In this document: positions 19,201 to 26,833 of the stretch, piece by piece
Numbering within the stretch: the stretch's first letter is position 1
How the letters are laid out: each line of letters opens with the position of its first letter
Source of the DNA: Bifidobacterium hapali
Lineage (GTDB): Bacteria; Actinomycetota; Actinomycetes; Actinomycetales; Bifidobacteriaceae
Length of the DNA stretch: 64,000 nt
Direction: 5' to 3'
Assembly: GCF_002259755.1 (NCBI RefSeq)
Contig: NZ_MWWY01000026.1
Location: forward strand, 62,001-126,000
Notes under the pieces: generated by a model
The model's database searches: none
Seen by the model: only the letters and a program-made list of their open reading frames with translations
Told to the model about the DNA's origin: nothing
Made by a program: the position numbers and the translations under genes

Positions 19201-22200
19201 GGCACAGTGGGAGAACCCGGACCCGGAGTCGTACAAGACCACTGGTTCGTTCGACGTCAAGGGTTACCTGCTCGGTTCGGAAATCCCGATCGTCGCGCAT
19301 GTGAACGTCTATGATCCCGCCGACCCAGTCGTGCAGACCATCAACACGACCGTCGGCGTCGCTCCGCAGGATTTACAGACCACGTACCTGAGCGTGAAGC
19401 TCGCGAATGGTGACGTGTTCCAGACGCCGTACGATTACCCGGTCACATGGGCCAAGATCGACCCGTCGAGCTACGCGAAGGCCGGTTCGTTTGACGTCGA
19501 AGGCACCTTCTTCGCCAAGAGCATCAAGGTCTACACGCGTGTGATCGTCGGTGAGGTCTACGGATGGACTCGTTGGTCCAACCCGTACAAGACCCAGTAT
19601 GTGATTGGTTCCGGCGACTTCGCACTGCCGACGACTCTGCAGGCCATCACCTCCGACGGTGATTACACCACGCTGCCTGTGACTTGGGACTCGTTCGATA
19701 AGAACCTGCTCAAGAAGGACGGCGCGACGATCACGGTCAACGGCAAGGCTACTGGTGCTAAAGCGCTGACTACGAAGGCAATCATCTCCGTGGTAGGTGT
19801 CAAGTCCGTTAAACCGTCTGATCCTGTAACCGTAATCGCCGGCACCATGCCGCAGTTGCCGTATAGCGTAACTGGCACGTTGTCAAACGGTGACGATGCA
19901 TACCTGGACGTCACGTGGGATTCCATCAAGCCTGAACAGTATGCAAAGGCCGGCTCCTTTACCGTTAACGGCAAGGCTGGTACCAGCTATGACGGCGATA
20001 AGACCATCCCGGTGTCAGTGAAGGTCAACGTCGTGAACGATATCACGTCCGCCGATCCGGTAGACGCGTGGACCGTCCCCGGTGTCAAGCCGTCGCTGCC
20101 GAGCTCGGTGACCGTCGACTTCCCGAAGTCCGTTCCGGCTCGCATCAGCGACTTCTTCAAGGCAATCGGACGCGCCGCATCTGGCAAAGCCGATACCGAG
20201 AACAAGCCGTCGCTGTATGTGAAGTGGAACGATATCAATCCGGACCAGTACGCGAAGGATGGTTCCTCGTTCACCGTTGAAGGCACGATCGAAGGCAGCA
20301 AGGTCAAGGCTAAGGCGACTGTCAAGGTCTCCGCAGTCAAGACCGTCAAGATCGCACCGGTCACCACGGTTGCGCAACGTTCCCCGTCTCTGCCAAACCC
20401 GATCGATGTCATCACCAATGACGGCGCTACCCGTCAGATGAACGTCAACTGGGATAGCATTCCAGCCAGCTCCTATCAGGAACCTGGCTCGCTGTTCACT
20501 GTCAGCGGTCAGGCTTACCTAGGAAGTTCCGATTCCATACCGGTGAGCACCACCGTGTACGTGCGTCAAGTCACCAAGGTCGTCACTTCTTCGATGGACG
20601 GTCTGGTGACTGAAGCTGGCACGGCGCCGATCCTGTTCGCTAACCTGCCTGTCGAAACCACGTCCGGTCAGGTCATCAACGCTCCGGTCGACTGGGACAA
20701 GATTGCGCCGTCCAAGTACGCCGAGACTGGTGAGTTCGACGTTACCGGTCATCTGGCATCCGTCAGCGGTACTGTCTCCGAAGCCAGCCTCATGACCGCA
20801 CGCTCGCTCGACGCGCGTGCGACCACCCAGAATGGCACCGTTACCGTCAAGGTCAAGGTTGTTGCCCAGCAGAAGACTGCGCAAGTCAGCCTTATCGACT
20901 ACACGACGAACACGATCACGCCGGGCGAGGACTTCACCCTGCCTAAGACTGTGACCGCGTACATGTCGGACGGAAGCACTCGTGGATATAGCCCGATCGA
21001 TGGCTCGAATGATGGCTTGCCAGTCAAGTGGGATACTTCCAAGGTTGACTTCACCAAGCCTGGCAACTACGACATCATCGGTACTGTGACGCTCGACGGC
21101 AAGACCCTCGACAAGAAGGCGCACTACTACCTGACCGTGGCTGACGTCGCGGCTGGTACGCTCACTGGCTTCGAGCCGATCACCAAGCAAGTCGCCGCTG
21201 GTGCCAAGGCCAAGGATGTCGCTGCAATCCTGCCGCAGCAGGTCACTGCGAAGTACTCCGACGGTACGTCGCGTCTCGCGACTGTCGCATGGGATCTCAC
21301 CCCGCTGACCGACGAGTCGCTGACCAAGGTCGGCAACAAGATCGAAATCAACGGTAACGTCGACGGCACTACGGTTCAGGCAAAGGCAACCATCGAGGTC
21401 GTCAAGCCAGCCGAGCTGCCGCAGCAGCCAGCCGACATCAAGCTGAGCACTCCGGAAGGCGTCAAGCCGACCCTGCCGGCGACCATCACGCTTAAGTACG
21501 CCTCCGGCGCCGCGAGCGTGGACTCCAAGGTCACATGGTCTGAGTTCGGCGACAACCTGTGGGCAGACGGCAAGGCCGGCACCACGTTCACCGTCACCGG
21601 TATCACCGAAGTCGGCGCGTTCACCGTCAAGGCTGTCGTCACCGTCAACAAGGTCAAGAAGTACACGTTCACGTTCGACGCGAACGGTGGCAAGCTGGCC
21701 GACGGTACGGACGCCACGGTCGTCGTGCGCGAAGGCAACGATCTCGCTGCCCCGGCCGACCCGACCCGCGCGGGCTTCGTGTTCGCCGGCTGGTACGACG
21801 CGGCCAAGGGCGGCAAGAAGGTCACGCTCCCGTTCACCCCGACCGGTGACGAGTATGCAAAGACCCTCTACGCACACTGGTCCGAGAAGCCGATCCCGGC
21901 CGAATCCGTCACGATCACCGGCAACGGCGTCAAGGACGGCAAGGCAACCGTCGCCAAGGGTGCAACGCTTGACGTCACGGCTAGTGTCAAGCCGGCCAAC
22001 GCGACCGATTCTTCCGTGGTCTGGACGTCATCCGATCCGAAGATCGCAACCGTCACGGCCAACGACAACGGCACCGCGACCATCAAGGCAGTGCGCGGCG
22101 GTAAGGCAACCATCACGGCCGCAACCAAGCCGCTGAGCAGTGTGCCCGGCGACAAGGCCAAGACCGCGAGCGTTGAGATCACGGTGCCGGCAACGGTCAC

Positions 22201-23935
22201 CGAGATCGCAGCCAAGGTCAGCAAGAGTGCGTACACCAAGGGTGACACGTTCGACGCGTCCACCCTCACCGTCACGGCCAAGCTTGACGACGGCACCAGC
22301 CGTACGCTCAAGTCAAGCGAGTACACGCTGTCTGACACGACGCTCAACGAGGTCGGCTCCAAGTCCGTCACCGTCACGTACGGTGCGAACACGGCCATCA
22401 AGACCACGTTCACGTTGACCGTCGCACAGCGTTACTGGAAGGTCACGTTCGACTCCAACGGCGGCTCTGCCGTCGCGCCGACCAGCGTGGCTGACGACGG
22501 TACGTCGCACGTCACCAAGCCGGCCGATCCGACCCGCGAAGGCTTCGCGTTCGCAGGTTGGACCACCGATCGCGACGGTAAGCAGCCGTACGGATTCGAC
22601 GTGGCTGTGACCGGCGACCTGACCCTGTACGCACAGTGGAAGGATGCTGCGGCTCCGGTCATCTCCGGTGTGGCAGACGTCTATGTGGTCCAGAAGAGCA
22701 CGTTCGACCCGCTGGCTGGTGTGAGCGCAACCGATAACGTCGACGGCAAGGTCGAGGTTACGGTGGAGCCCAGCTCGGTTGACACTTCCGCTGCAGTTGG
22801 CACCGTGACCACGCTCACCTACACTGCGACCGACAAGGCCGGCAACAAGGCCACCGCGACGCGTAAGGTGACCATCGTCGAAAAGACGGTGGATGTGGAC
22901 GAAGCCAAGACCGCGATCACGGGCGAGGGTGTCAAGGACGGCAAGGCTACGGTTGCCAAGGGCAAGACGCTTGCTCTTACCGCTTCCGTGGCACCGGCCG
23001 ACGCGACCAACGTCACCGTTGAGTGGAGCGTGTCCGATGCTGCCGTTGCATCCGTTGCGGCTGCGTCTGACGGCTCGCGCGGCGCTGTTGTCAAGGCTCT
23101 GCGCGGCGGCAAGGCGACCGTGACGCTCAAGGTCTACCAGATCAACCCCGTTGGCTTGAAGCCCGGCGAGAAGAAGCTGGTTGCGACCAAGACCGTCGAG
23201 ATCAACGTGCCGAAGACTGCTACCTCGGTTGAACCGCTCGCTGACGTGACCGTGTTCGCTGGACGCGCGCCTGAACTGCCGAAGACCGCTACTGTGGTTT
23301 ACGACGACGGCTCGAAGGAGTCCGGCAAGGCGATCGCGTGGGATGCTGAGCAGTTTGTTGACTGGCCGAAGGCGCAGATCGGCTTCTCCACTGTGCTCAA
23401 CGGTACGGTCGAGGGTCTGCCGATTACGGTGAAGGTCACTGTGGTCAACGATAGCGAGGCTCCGGTGTTCGCTGGCGTGGACGACAAGACCATCACGGTT
23501 GGCACTGCGTTCGATCCGCTGGCTGGCGTTTCCGCATCTGATAATGCGGACGGCGACGTGACCGCGAACATCACGGTTGAAGGTACGGTTGACACGGCTA
23601 AGGCTGGCAGCTACGCGCTGACCTACACGGTGTCGGATTCGTACGGCAACGTGACGACGGCGGTGCGTACGATCACCGTGTCGGCGAAGCCGGTGCCGGG
23701 TGAGCCGGGTAACGGCGGCAACGGTGGTACGAACGGTGGCTCTGGTCAGGGTGGTCAGTCTGGCAAGCCGGGTACTGAGCAGCTCGTCACCAAGCCGACT
23801 AACGTGCCGAACACTGGTGCTGTCTCCAGCGTGGCTGCTCTAGTCGCGCTGATGCTCGCCGGCGCCGGCCTGATCATGCAGTTCGGCGTTACCCGTACTC
23901 GCCGCGGCAACTCCCGCGGCCGTCACCAGCGCTGA
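16220..23935 (+). CDS. Giant wall-anchored Ig-like repeat protein
   Basis: 2571-residue secreted surface protein, probably an adhesin or stalk. A signal peptide occupies about residues 1-45 (hydrophobic VVATLAAVATLLGGG, cleavage near ALA-ED). After a Ser/Thr/Gln-rich segment there are about 21 tandem domains of roughly 70-80 residues with the pattern xPxLPxxV, DG, VxW, IDxxxYAKAGTFxVxG, matching bacterial Ig-like group 4 (Big_4). They are followed by two InlB-type B-repeats (TFDANGG and TFDSNGG with GFxFAGW), Big_2/Big_3 modules, one more Big_4 and two DUF5011-like modules. The C-terminus has a Gly-rich linker, sortase motif VPNTG, a hydrophobic span and a basic tail (TRTRRGNSRGRH). No catalytic domain is seen. 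Start set by GGGGGAAGGAAC. Confidence 0.92.
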   Translation: MGSQENPKKGVGGVRNVVATLAAVATLLGGGIVAPAALAEDPTSPSTATSQPAAPGKSDAQSDTKNTTGTGTSSAAKTITSVDNAALIRGKQGDTNIALPKTVTAHYSDGTSDDVAVTWSGDGYQSDADLAKLPAGIHTFKGTVKGTDQQPTVTLELAQSDQQKTEQSDTKADQAAPQNAPAAPQAKADDQPAAQADESGKTIKSIEPYDYGKEAVGITPDLPYSLDATYTDGTTGYVYPTWDTVDSSKPGKVTVEGTIEGTDLKATATVEFVAIKSIEKLESYALPGQQPDLPYQAKITLTDGTDLNRYTTGTWTWPDDLNWNDTKDGQDITGTTALRDSDNKLTTTVTVHVRTVASFDKVEVTTVAGVKPDLPYQVTAKLSDGSSKDVDVTWPEIDASKYAKAGTFTVEGTVEGTDKKVTATVTVRGIVSFDKVEVTTFENVVPSLPYSVNAKLSDGSSTYVYVTWPEIDASKYAKAGTFEVTGHVRDNNGNDTSIEIKATVHVYAIVSFDKVEVKTLEGVKPSLPYQVTAKVNDGKSVDVNVTWPEIDASKYAKAGTFTVEGTAEGTDEKVTATVSVQGYKPLESVYVSAGVGDTPYLPYQVNVTLDDGTLVQYEVNWPSIDASKYAKPGTFEVTGHLRDGNGNDTSIEVKASVQILPIREVDTDTIYTIPGVPATLPSSVTVTFSDGSTSYRPVTWEKVDPSQYDKEGEFSVKGTVQYTDIFAVYTIRVVPITKVNSESTISTLVGIKESLPSSVYVTFADGNTDYWPVTWESIDDAKWNTVGTFDVTGTLNNTDLKTVAHVTVAGLKTTQYSYKTYVGGYFSMPNLELTNGDSYFTSDITWSKDPYDSALYTKPGEYDFTGTIKGTELTFTMHVSVLAVKSIEQLEPVTTVTGVAPSLPDDVVITLTDGTTRLLSVNWKPIDPSQYAKAGTFSVDGTISSIGKGVKVTVTVLDSQKTQEVTISTLREFGPSLPYTVKTTLWDGTSRDVTAQWENPDPESYKTTGSFDVKGYLLGSEIPIVAHVNVYDPADPVVQTINTTVGVAPQDLQTTYLSVKLANGDVFQTPYDYPVTWAKIDPSSYAKAGSFDVEGTFFAKSIKVYTRVIVGEVYGWTRWSNPYKTQYVIGSGDFALPTTLQAITSDGDYTTLPVTWDSFDKNLLKKDGATITVNGKATGAKALTTKAIISVVGVKSVKPSDPVTVIAGTMPQLPYSVTGTLSNGDDAYLDVTWDSIKPEQYAKAGSFTVNGKAGTSYDGDKTIPVSVKVNVVNDITSADPVDAWTVPGVKPSLPSSVTVDFPKSVPARISDFFKAIGRAASGKADTENKPSLYVKWNDINPDQYAKDGSSFTVEGTIEGSKVKAKATVKVSAVKTVKIAPVTTVAQRSPSLPNPIDVITNDGATRQMNVNWDSIPASSYQEPGSLFTVSGQAYLGSSDSIPVSTTVYVRQVTKVVTSSMDGLVTEAGTAPILFANLPVETTSGQVINAPVDWDKIAPSKYAETGEFDVTGHLASVSGTVSEASLMTARSLDARATTQNGTVTVKVKVVAQQKTAQVSLIDYTTNTITPGEDFTLPKTVTAYMSDGSTRGYSPIDGSNDGLPVKWDTSKVDFTKPGNYDIIGTVTLDGKTLDKKAHYYLTVADVAAGTLTGFEPITKQVAAGAKAKDVAAILPQQVTAKYSDGTSRLATVAWDLTPLTDESLTKVGNKIEINGNVDGTTVQAKATIEVVKPAELPQQPADIKLSTPEGVKPTLPATITLKYASGAASVDSKVTWSEFGDNLWADGKAGTTFTVTGITEVGAFTVKAVVTVNKVKKYTFTFDANGGKLADGTDATVVVREGNDLAAPADPTRAGFVFAGWYDAAKGGKKVTLPFTPTGDEYAKTLYAHWSEKPIPAESVTITGNGVKDGKATVAKGATLDVTASVKPANATDSSVVWTSSDPKIATVTANDNGTATIKAVRGGKATITAATKPLSSVPGDKAKTASVEITVPATVTEIAAKVSKSAYTKGDTFDASTLTVTAKLDDGTSRTLKSSEYTLSDTTLNEVGSKSVTVTYGANTAIKTTFTLTVAQRYWKVTFDSNGGSAVAPTSVADDGTSHVTKPADPTREGFAFAGWTTDRDGKQPYGFDVAVTGDLTLYAQWKDAAAPVISGVADVYVVQKSTFDPLAGVSATDNVDGKVEVTVEPSSVDTSAAVGTVTTLTYTATDKAGNKATATRKVTIVEKTVDVDEAKTAITGEGVKDGKATVAKGKTLALTASVAPADATNVTVEWSVSDAAVASVAAASDGSRGAVVKALRGGKATVTLKVYQINPVGLKPGEKKLVATKTVEINVPKTATSVEPLADVTVFAGRAPELPKTATVVYDDGSKESGKAIAWDAEQFVDWPKAQIGFSTVLNGTVEGLPITVKVTVVNDSEAPVFAGVDDKTITVGTAFDPLAGVSASDNADGDVTANITVEGTVDTAKAGSYALTYTVSDSYGNVTTAVRTITVSAKPVPGEPGNGGNGGTNGGSGQGGQSGKPGTEQLVTKPTNVPNTGAVSSVAALVALMLAGAGLIMQFGVTRTRRGNSRGRHQR

Positions 23936-23944
23936 GTCCCGCTC

Positions 23945-23968
23945 GGCAGCCCCTCTAACGGGGCTGCC
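23945..23968 (+). terminator. Hairpin after the giant surface protein gene
   Basis: Stem GGCAGCCCC / GGGGCTGCC with loop TCTAAC, 10 bp after the stop, without a T-tract. A family H-like hairpin follows at 23974-23993. Confidence 0.6.
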
Positions 23969-24014
23969 CTAATGGCTTCCCTTGCCAAGGGGAGCTGCGA
24001 ACGGCAATAAACGT

Positions 24015-24055
24015 AAGGTGGTTACTCATCCTTTCCGGGTGAGTAACCACCTTTT
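24015..24055 (+). terminator. Intrinsic terminator
   Basis: Long stem AAGGTGGTTACTC / GAGTAACCACCTT with an 11-nt loop, ending in TTTT. Strongest terminator candidate for the surface protein gene. Confidence 0.8.
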
Positions 24056-24198
24056 GTCGTTGCGATATCGCGTGAGGTTATTGTTGCTCAGTAATCGCGA
24101 AGCTGATGTTGTGGCCAGTTCTCGAATGTCGTGTGTTCGTAGACGGTTTCGGGGGCAATATCAATGCTGTCATCCAGCCATATGGCAGTCTGTCCATC

Positions 24199-24510
24199 CG
24201 TTGTATATGAAGAAGTGTCACATCACGATGTGGTTGGCTCTGAGTGTTGGTAGGGGGTATGGGATTGGGCTGATTATGAGGGGGATTTTGTCTCGAAATG
24301 GCATATGCGGGATATTTCGGATTTGGAGACTGATGGCGACAAGTGACGGAGTCCGCTTAAAAATGCAAAATGGCGGAATTCCAATGATTTGCGCAGAAGT
24401 GAGGTTGTCTTTACTTGCGGGAAAAGGTCTTTTGGGGATTTGGAGACAAAAATTTTGTCTCCAAATTGGTGACGAGGTCCATTTTTAATTTGGAGACAGA
24501 AAAGCGCCGA
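24199..24510. repeat. Family F element, solo copy 2
   Basis: Matches 13957-14259 along its length, including the central dyad (TTTGGAGACAAAA / TTTTGTCTCCAAA at 24438-24466) and outer half-sites near 24287, 24321 and 24488. The left end keeps a degenerate family P half-site (ATATGAAGAAGTGTCAC, 24203-24219). No ATPase gene accompanies it, so it looks like a remnant or a non-autonomous copy. Confidence 0.8.
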
Positions 24511-24574
24511 AAACACGGGTGTTTATGAAAAAGGATGATTGAGTTTCCTCGTGAATGCTCCGTTTGAGGATGTA

Positions 24575-24618
24575 TTGCCCATAAGACGGCGGTGCTATAG
24601 TGGTTGACATAGTGTCAA
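24575..24618 (+). promoter_or_regulatory. Promoter and palindromic operator of the GPH symporter gene
   Basis: A -35-like TTGCCC (24575-24580) and a -10 TATAGT (24596-24601) place the transcription start near 24608, inside the palindrome TTGACATAGTGTCAA (24604-24618). Such a position suits a repressor site. The regulator is not next to the gene. Confidence 0.5.
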
Positions 24619-24649
24619 CGCTGATAGATGATGATCGGGAGGTTCGACG

Positions 24650-26122
24650 ATGAACAATACAGCGCAATCACAAAACCCTGCGACGCACGAAACGCTCGTG
24701 ACGCCCGCAACGCCGTCGATCGCACCCACACTCCAAACCGCACCCGCCACCAAACCAACCCACGTCAAAGACCTCCCCACCGCCAAAATCTGGGCCTTCG
24801 CAACCGGCCAATTCGGCTGGGCTCTCTTAAGCGGTATCATCTCCAACTGGCTCGTCTACTTCTACCAACCCGACGCCGAAACCATCGCGCAAGGCCAAAC
24901 CGTCTTCATTCCGCAAGGTCTCGCCATCCTAGGAATCGTCACTGTCGTCGGCGGCATCACCGCATTCGCTCGCTTCTTCGACGCGTTCGTCGACCCAGCT
25001 GTCGCAAGCCTGTCAGATCGCAGCCAATCCCCGCGCGGCCGCCGCATCCCCTTCCTCCAGCTCGCAGCCCTCCCACTCGCCGCCGTCACAGTCCTCGTAT
25101 TCTGGAGTCCGGTCAACACCACCAGCTGGATGAACGCCGCGTTCCTCTTCGTCACCGTGATCGGCTATTACATTGCCCTCACGTTCTACTGCACGCCATA
25201 CAACGCGCTCATCGCCGAACTCGGCCACGATTCAAAACAGCAGCTCACCATCTCCACCACTATCTCGTTCACGTTCATCGCCGGCACTGCAGTCGCCTAC
25301 GTCGCGCCGGTGATCTGGGGCGGTTTCGTGCCCGCCTTCGGCCGAGTCAACGCAATCCGCCTCACGTTCACGATCCTTGCGGCCGTCGCGCTCGTGTGCA
25401 TGCTCGTACCTGCGCTCGCGATCAACGAACGCGAGTATGTCGACTCGAAACCGACTGGCGAAGACACGCTCACCTCGCTCAAGGAGACGTTCCGCGACCG
25501 CGAGTTCGTGAAGTTCGTCAGCTCCGACATCGTGTACTGGGTGGCGATCACCATGTTCCAAACCGGCTTGCCGTTCTTCGTAACGAGCCTGCTGAAACTG
25601 CCCGAAACGAGCACGACGATCTACTTCGTGCTCATGACGGGCGTGTCGGTGCTGTGCTATCTGCCGGTGAATATTTTCGCGGGTCGCGTTGGTAAGAAAC
25701 GGCTGATGTTGATTGGATTCGTGATTTTCACCTGTGCGTATGCGTTCGCGTCGCTGCTCGGTTCGGGCGTACTCGGCGCGATTCCGGCGATGGCGCAAGG
25801 CGTGATCTTGTCGGTTGCGTGCGCGGTTCCGATGGCGATTTTCGGTATTCTGCCGCAGGCTGTGGTGGCGAATATTGCGGGCGCGAGTTCAAAGTCGACT
25901 GGCGAGGACCGGCAAGGCATGTTCTATGCGGCACGCACGTTTGCAATGAAAATGGGGCAGAGCTTGTCGATGCTGCTGTTCACTGGGTTGAGCACGATTG
26001 GCGCGGGTTCCGGCGCCGGATACCGTGCGGCGGCGGTGTGCGCGGCGATGTTGTGTGGTATCGGCGGCGTGATTTTCGCGTTCTACGACGAGCGCAAAGT
26101 ACTGTCCGTGCTGGAAGGCTGA
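24650..26122 (+). CDS. GPH-type sugar:cation symporter (MFS superfamily)
   Basis: 490-residue membrane protein of the glycoside-pentoside-hexuronide:cation symporter type (MelB-like). The signature FFDAFVDPAVASLSDRSQS, followed by RGRRIPF, sits after the second or third helix. YYIALTFYCTPYNALIAELG and PMAIFGILPQAVVANI are also typical, and about twelve helices are visible. A Thr/Ala/Pro-rich cytoplasmic N-terminal tail of about 45 residues precedes the first helix. Start set by GGGAGG. There is no adjacent glycosidase or regulator, so the substrate cannot be named; a plant- or host-glycan sugar is only a guess. Confidence 0.87.
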   Translation: MNNTAQSQNPATHETLVTPATPSIAPTLQTAPATKPTHVKDLPTAKIWAFATGQFGWALLSGIISNWLVYFYQPDAETIAQGQTVFIPQGLAILGIVTVVGGITAFARFFDAFVDPAVASLSDRSQSPRGRRIPFLQLAALPLAAVTVLVFWSPVNTTSWMNAAFLFVTVIGYYIALTFYCTPYNALIAELGHDSKQQLTISTTISFTFIAGTAVAYVAPVIWGGFVPAFGRVNAIRLTFTILAAVALVCMLVPALAINEREYVDSKPTGEDTLTSLKETFRDREFVKFVSSDIVYWVAITMFQTGLPFFVTSLLKLPETSTTIYFVLMTGVSVLCYLPVNIFAGRVGKKRLMLIGFVIFTCAYAFASLLGSGVLGAIPAMAQGVILSVACAVPMAIFGILPQAVVANIAGASSKSTGEDRQGMFYAARTFAMKMGQSLSMLLFTGLSTIGAGSGAGYRAAAVCAAMLCGIGGVIFAFYDERKVLSVLEG

Positions 26123-26208
26123 TCGCGCGCGTGGGGTGTGGCTTTGTACGGTCGTTCGCTGTGTCTGATTCGACTCGTGATACCCCCTTGTTGGGCTGAT
26201 GCTGTCCA

Positions 26209-26325
26209 GAAACGAGCGTAACTGCGCGCAATTACCAAGGGTGCGCGCACTTACGCTCGTTTTTTCGCCCTAAATCAAGCGTAACTGCGCGCAGGTCCCG
26301 TTATTGCGCGCACTTACGCTTGAAA
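26209..26325. repeat. Family C double hairpin, copy 1
   Basis: Two hairpins 62-63 bp apart. The first has arms ACGAGCGTAACTGCGCGCA / TGCGCGCACTTACGCTCGT and ends in TTTTTT. The second has CAAGCGTAACTGCGCGCA / TGCGCGCACTTACGCTTG. The first could terminate the symporter transcript. A second copy lies at 52890-53007. Confidence 0.88.
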
Positions 26326-26833
26326 ATTGGGCTGGCTGGGACTGTTGGCGCTTGCCGAGTGAGCATGGAAGGCTGTCGTGACCGTGCCGAAGTGCGGTCG
26401 GCGTGCGATTGGCGTATGACTGGCATATGGCCAACATGCAGCCGATGTGCGATTGATGCAGGACTCTGGTATGTGGTTGGCATATGTCCGGAACGCGGCC
26501 GCCCTGCGGTTGGCGTATGACTGGCGAGTGGCCGGATGGATGTACGTGGCGCGTGGCGGCGATGCAGTATGACGGACGCTCGGCTGCGGCATGCGATCGG
26601 CGTGTCGCGGCGGTCCGCCGCAACGCATGATCACGATGTGTATCGCATAGTGAGATATACGGCGCGTCGATCACCGGCTATAAATGGCGATTTTCTGCGC
26701 AATTCTACGCCACCACAGCAGCACTACCGCAAATGTTACAAAAAATCAAGACTGTATTTTCCTGAGGTTTCCTCGTAGCGTTATGTCGCGGTAGGGCCAA
26801 GTGCCCATATCGCAATCGAGAGGAAGCGTTGGG
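26326..26833. other. Non-coding gap before the iron locus
   Basis: No gene is supported. Around 26396-26535 there are degenerate direct copies of a sequence resembling GTTGGCGTATGACTGGC. The ribosome binding site of the next gene (GAGAGGAAG) lies at 26819-26827. Confidence 0.5.

Noticed and set aside
23982-24488. A 168-codon protein downstream of the surface protein gene
   Set aside because: The frame runs through a terminator hairpin and the family F repeat, lacks a ribosome binding site and matches nothing.
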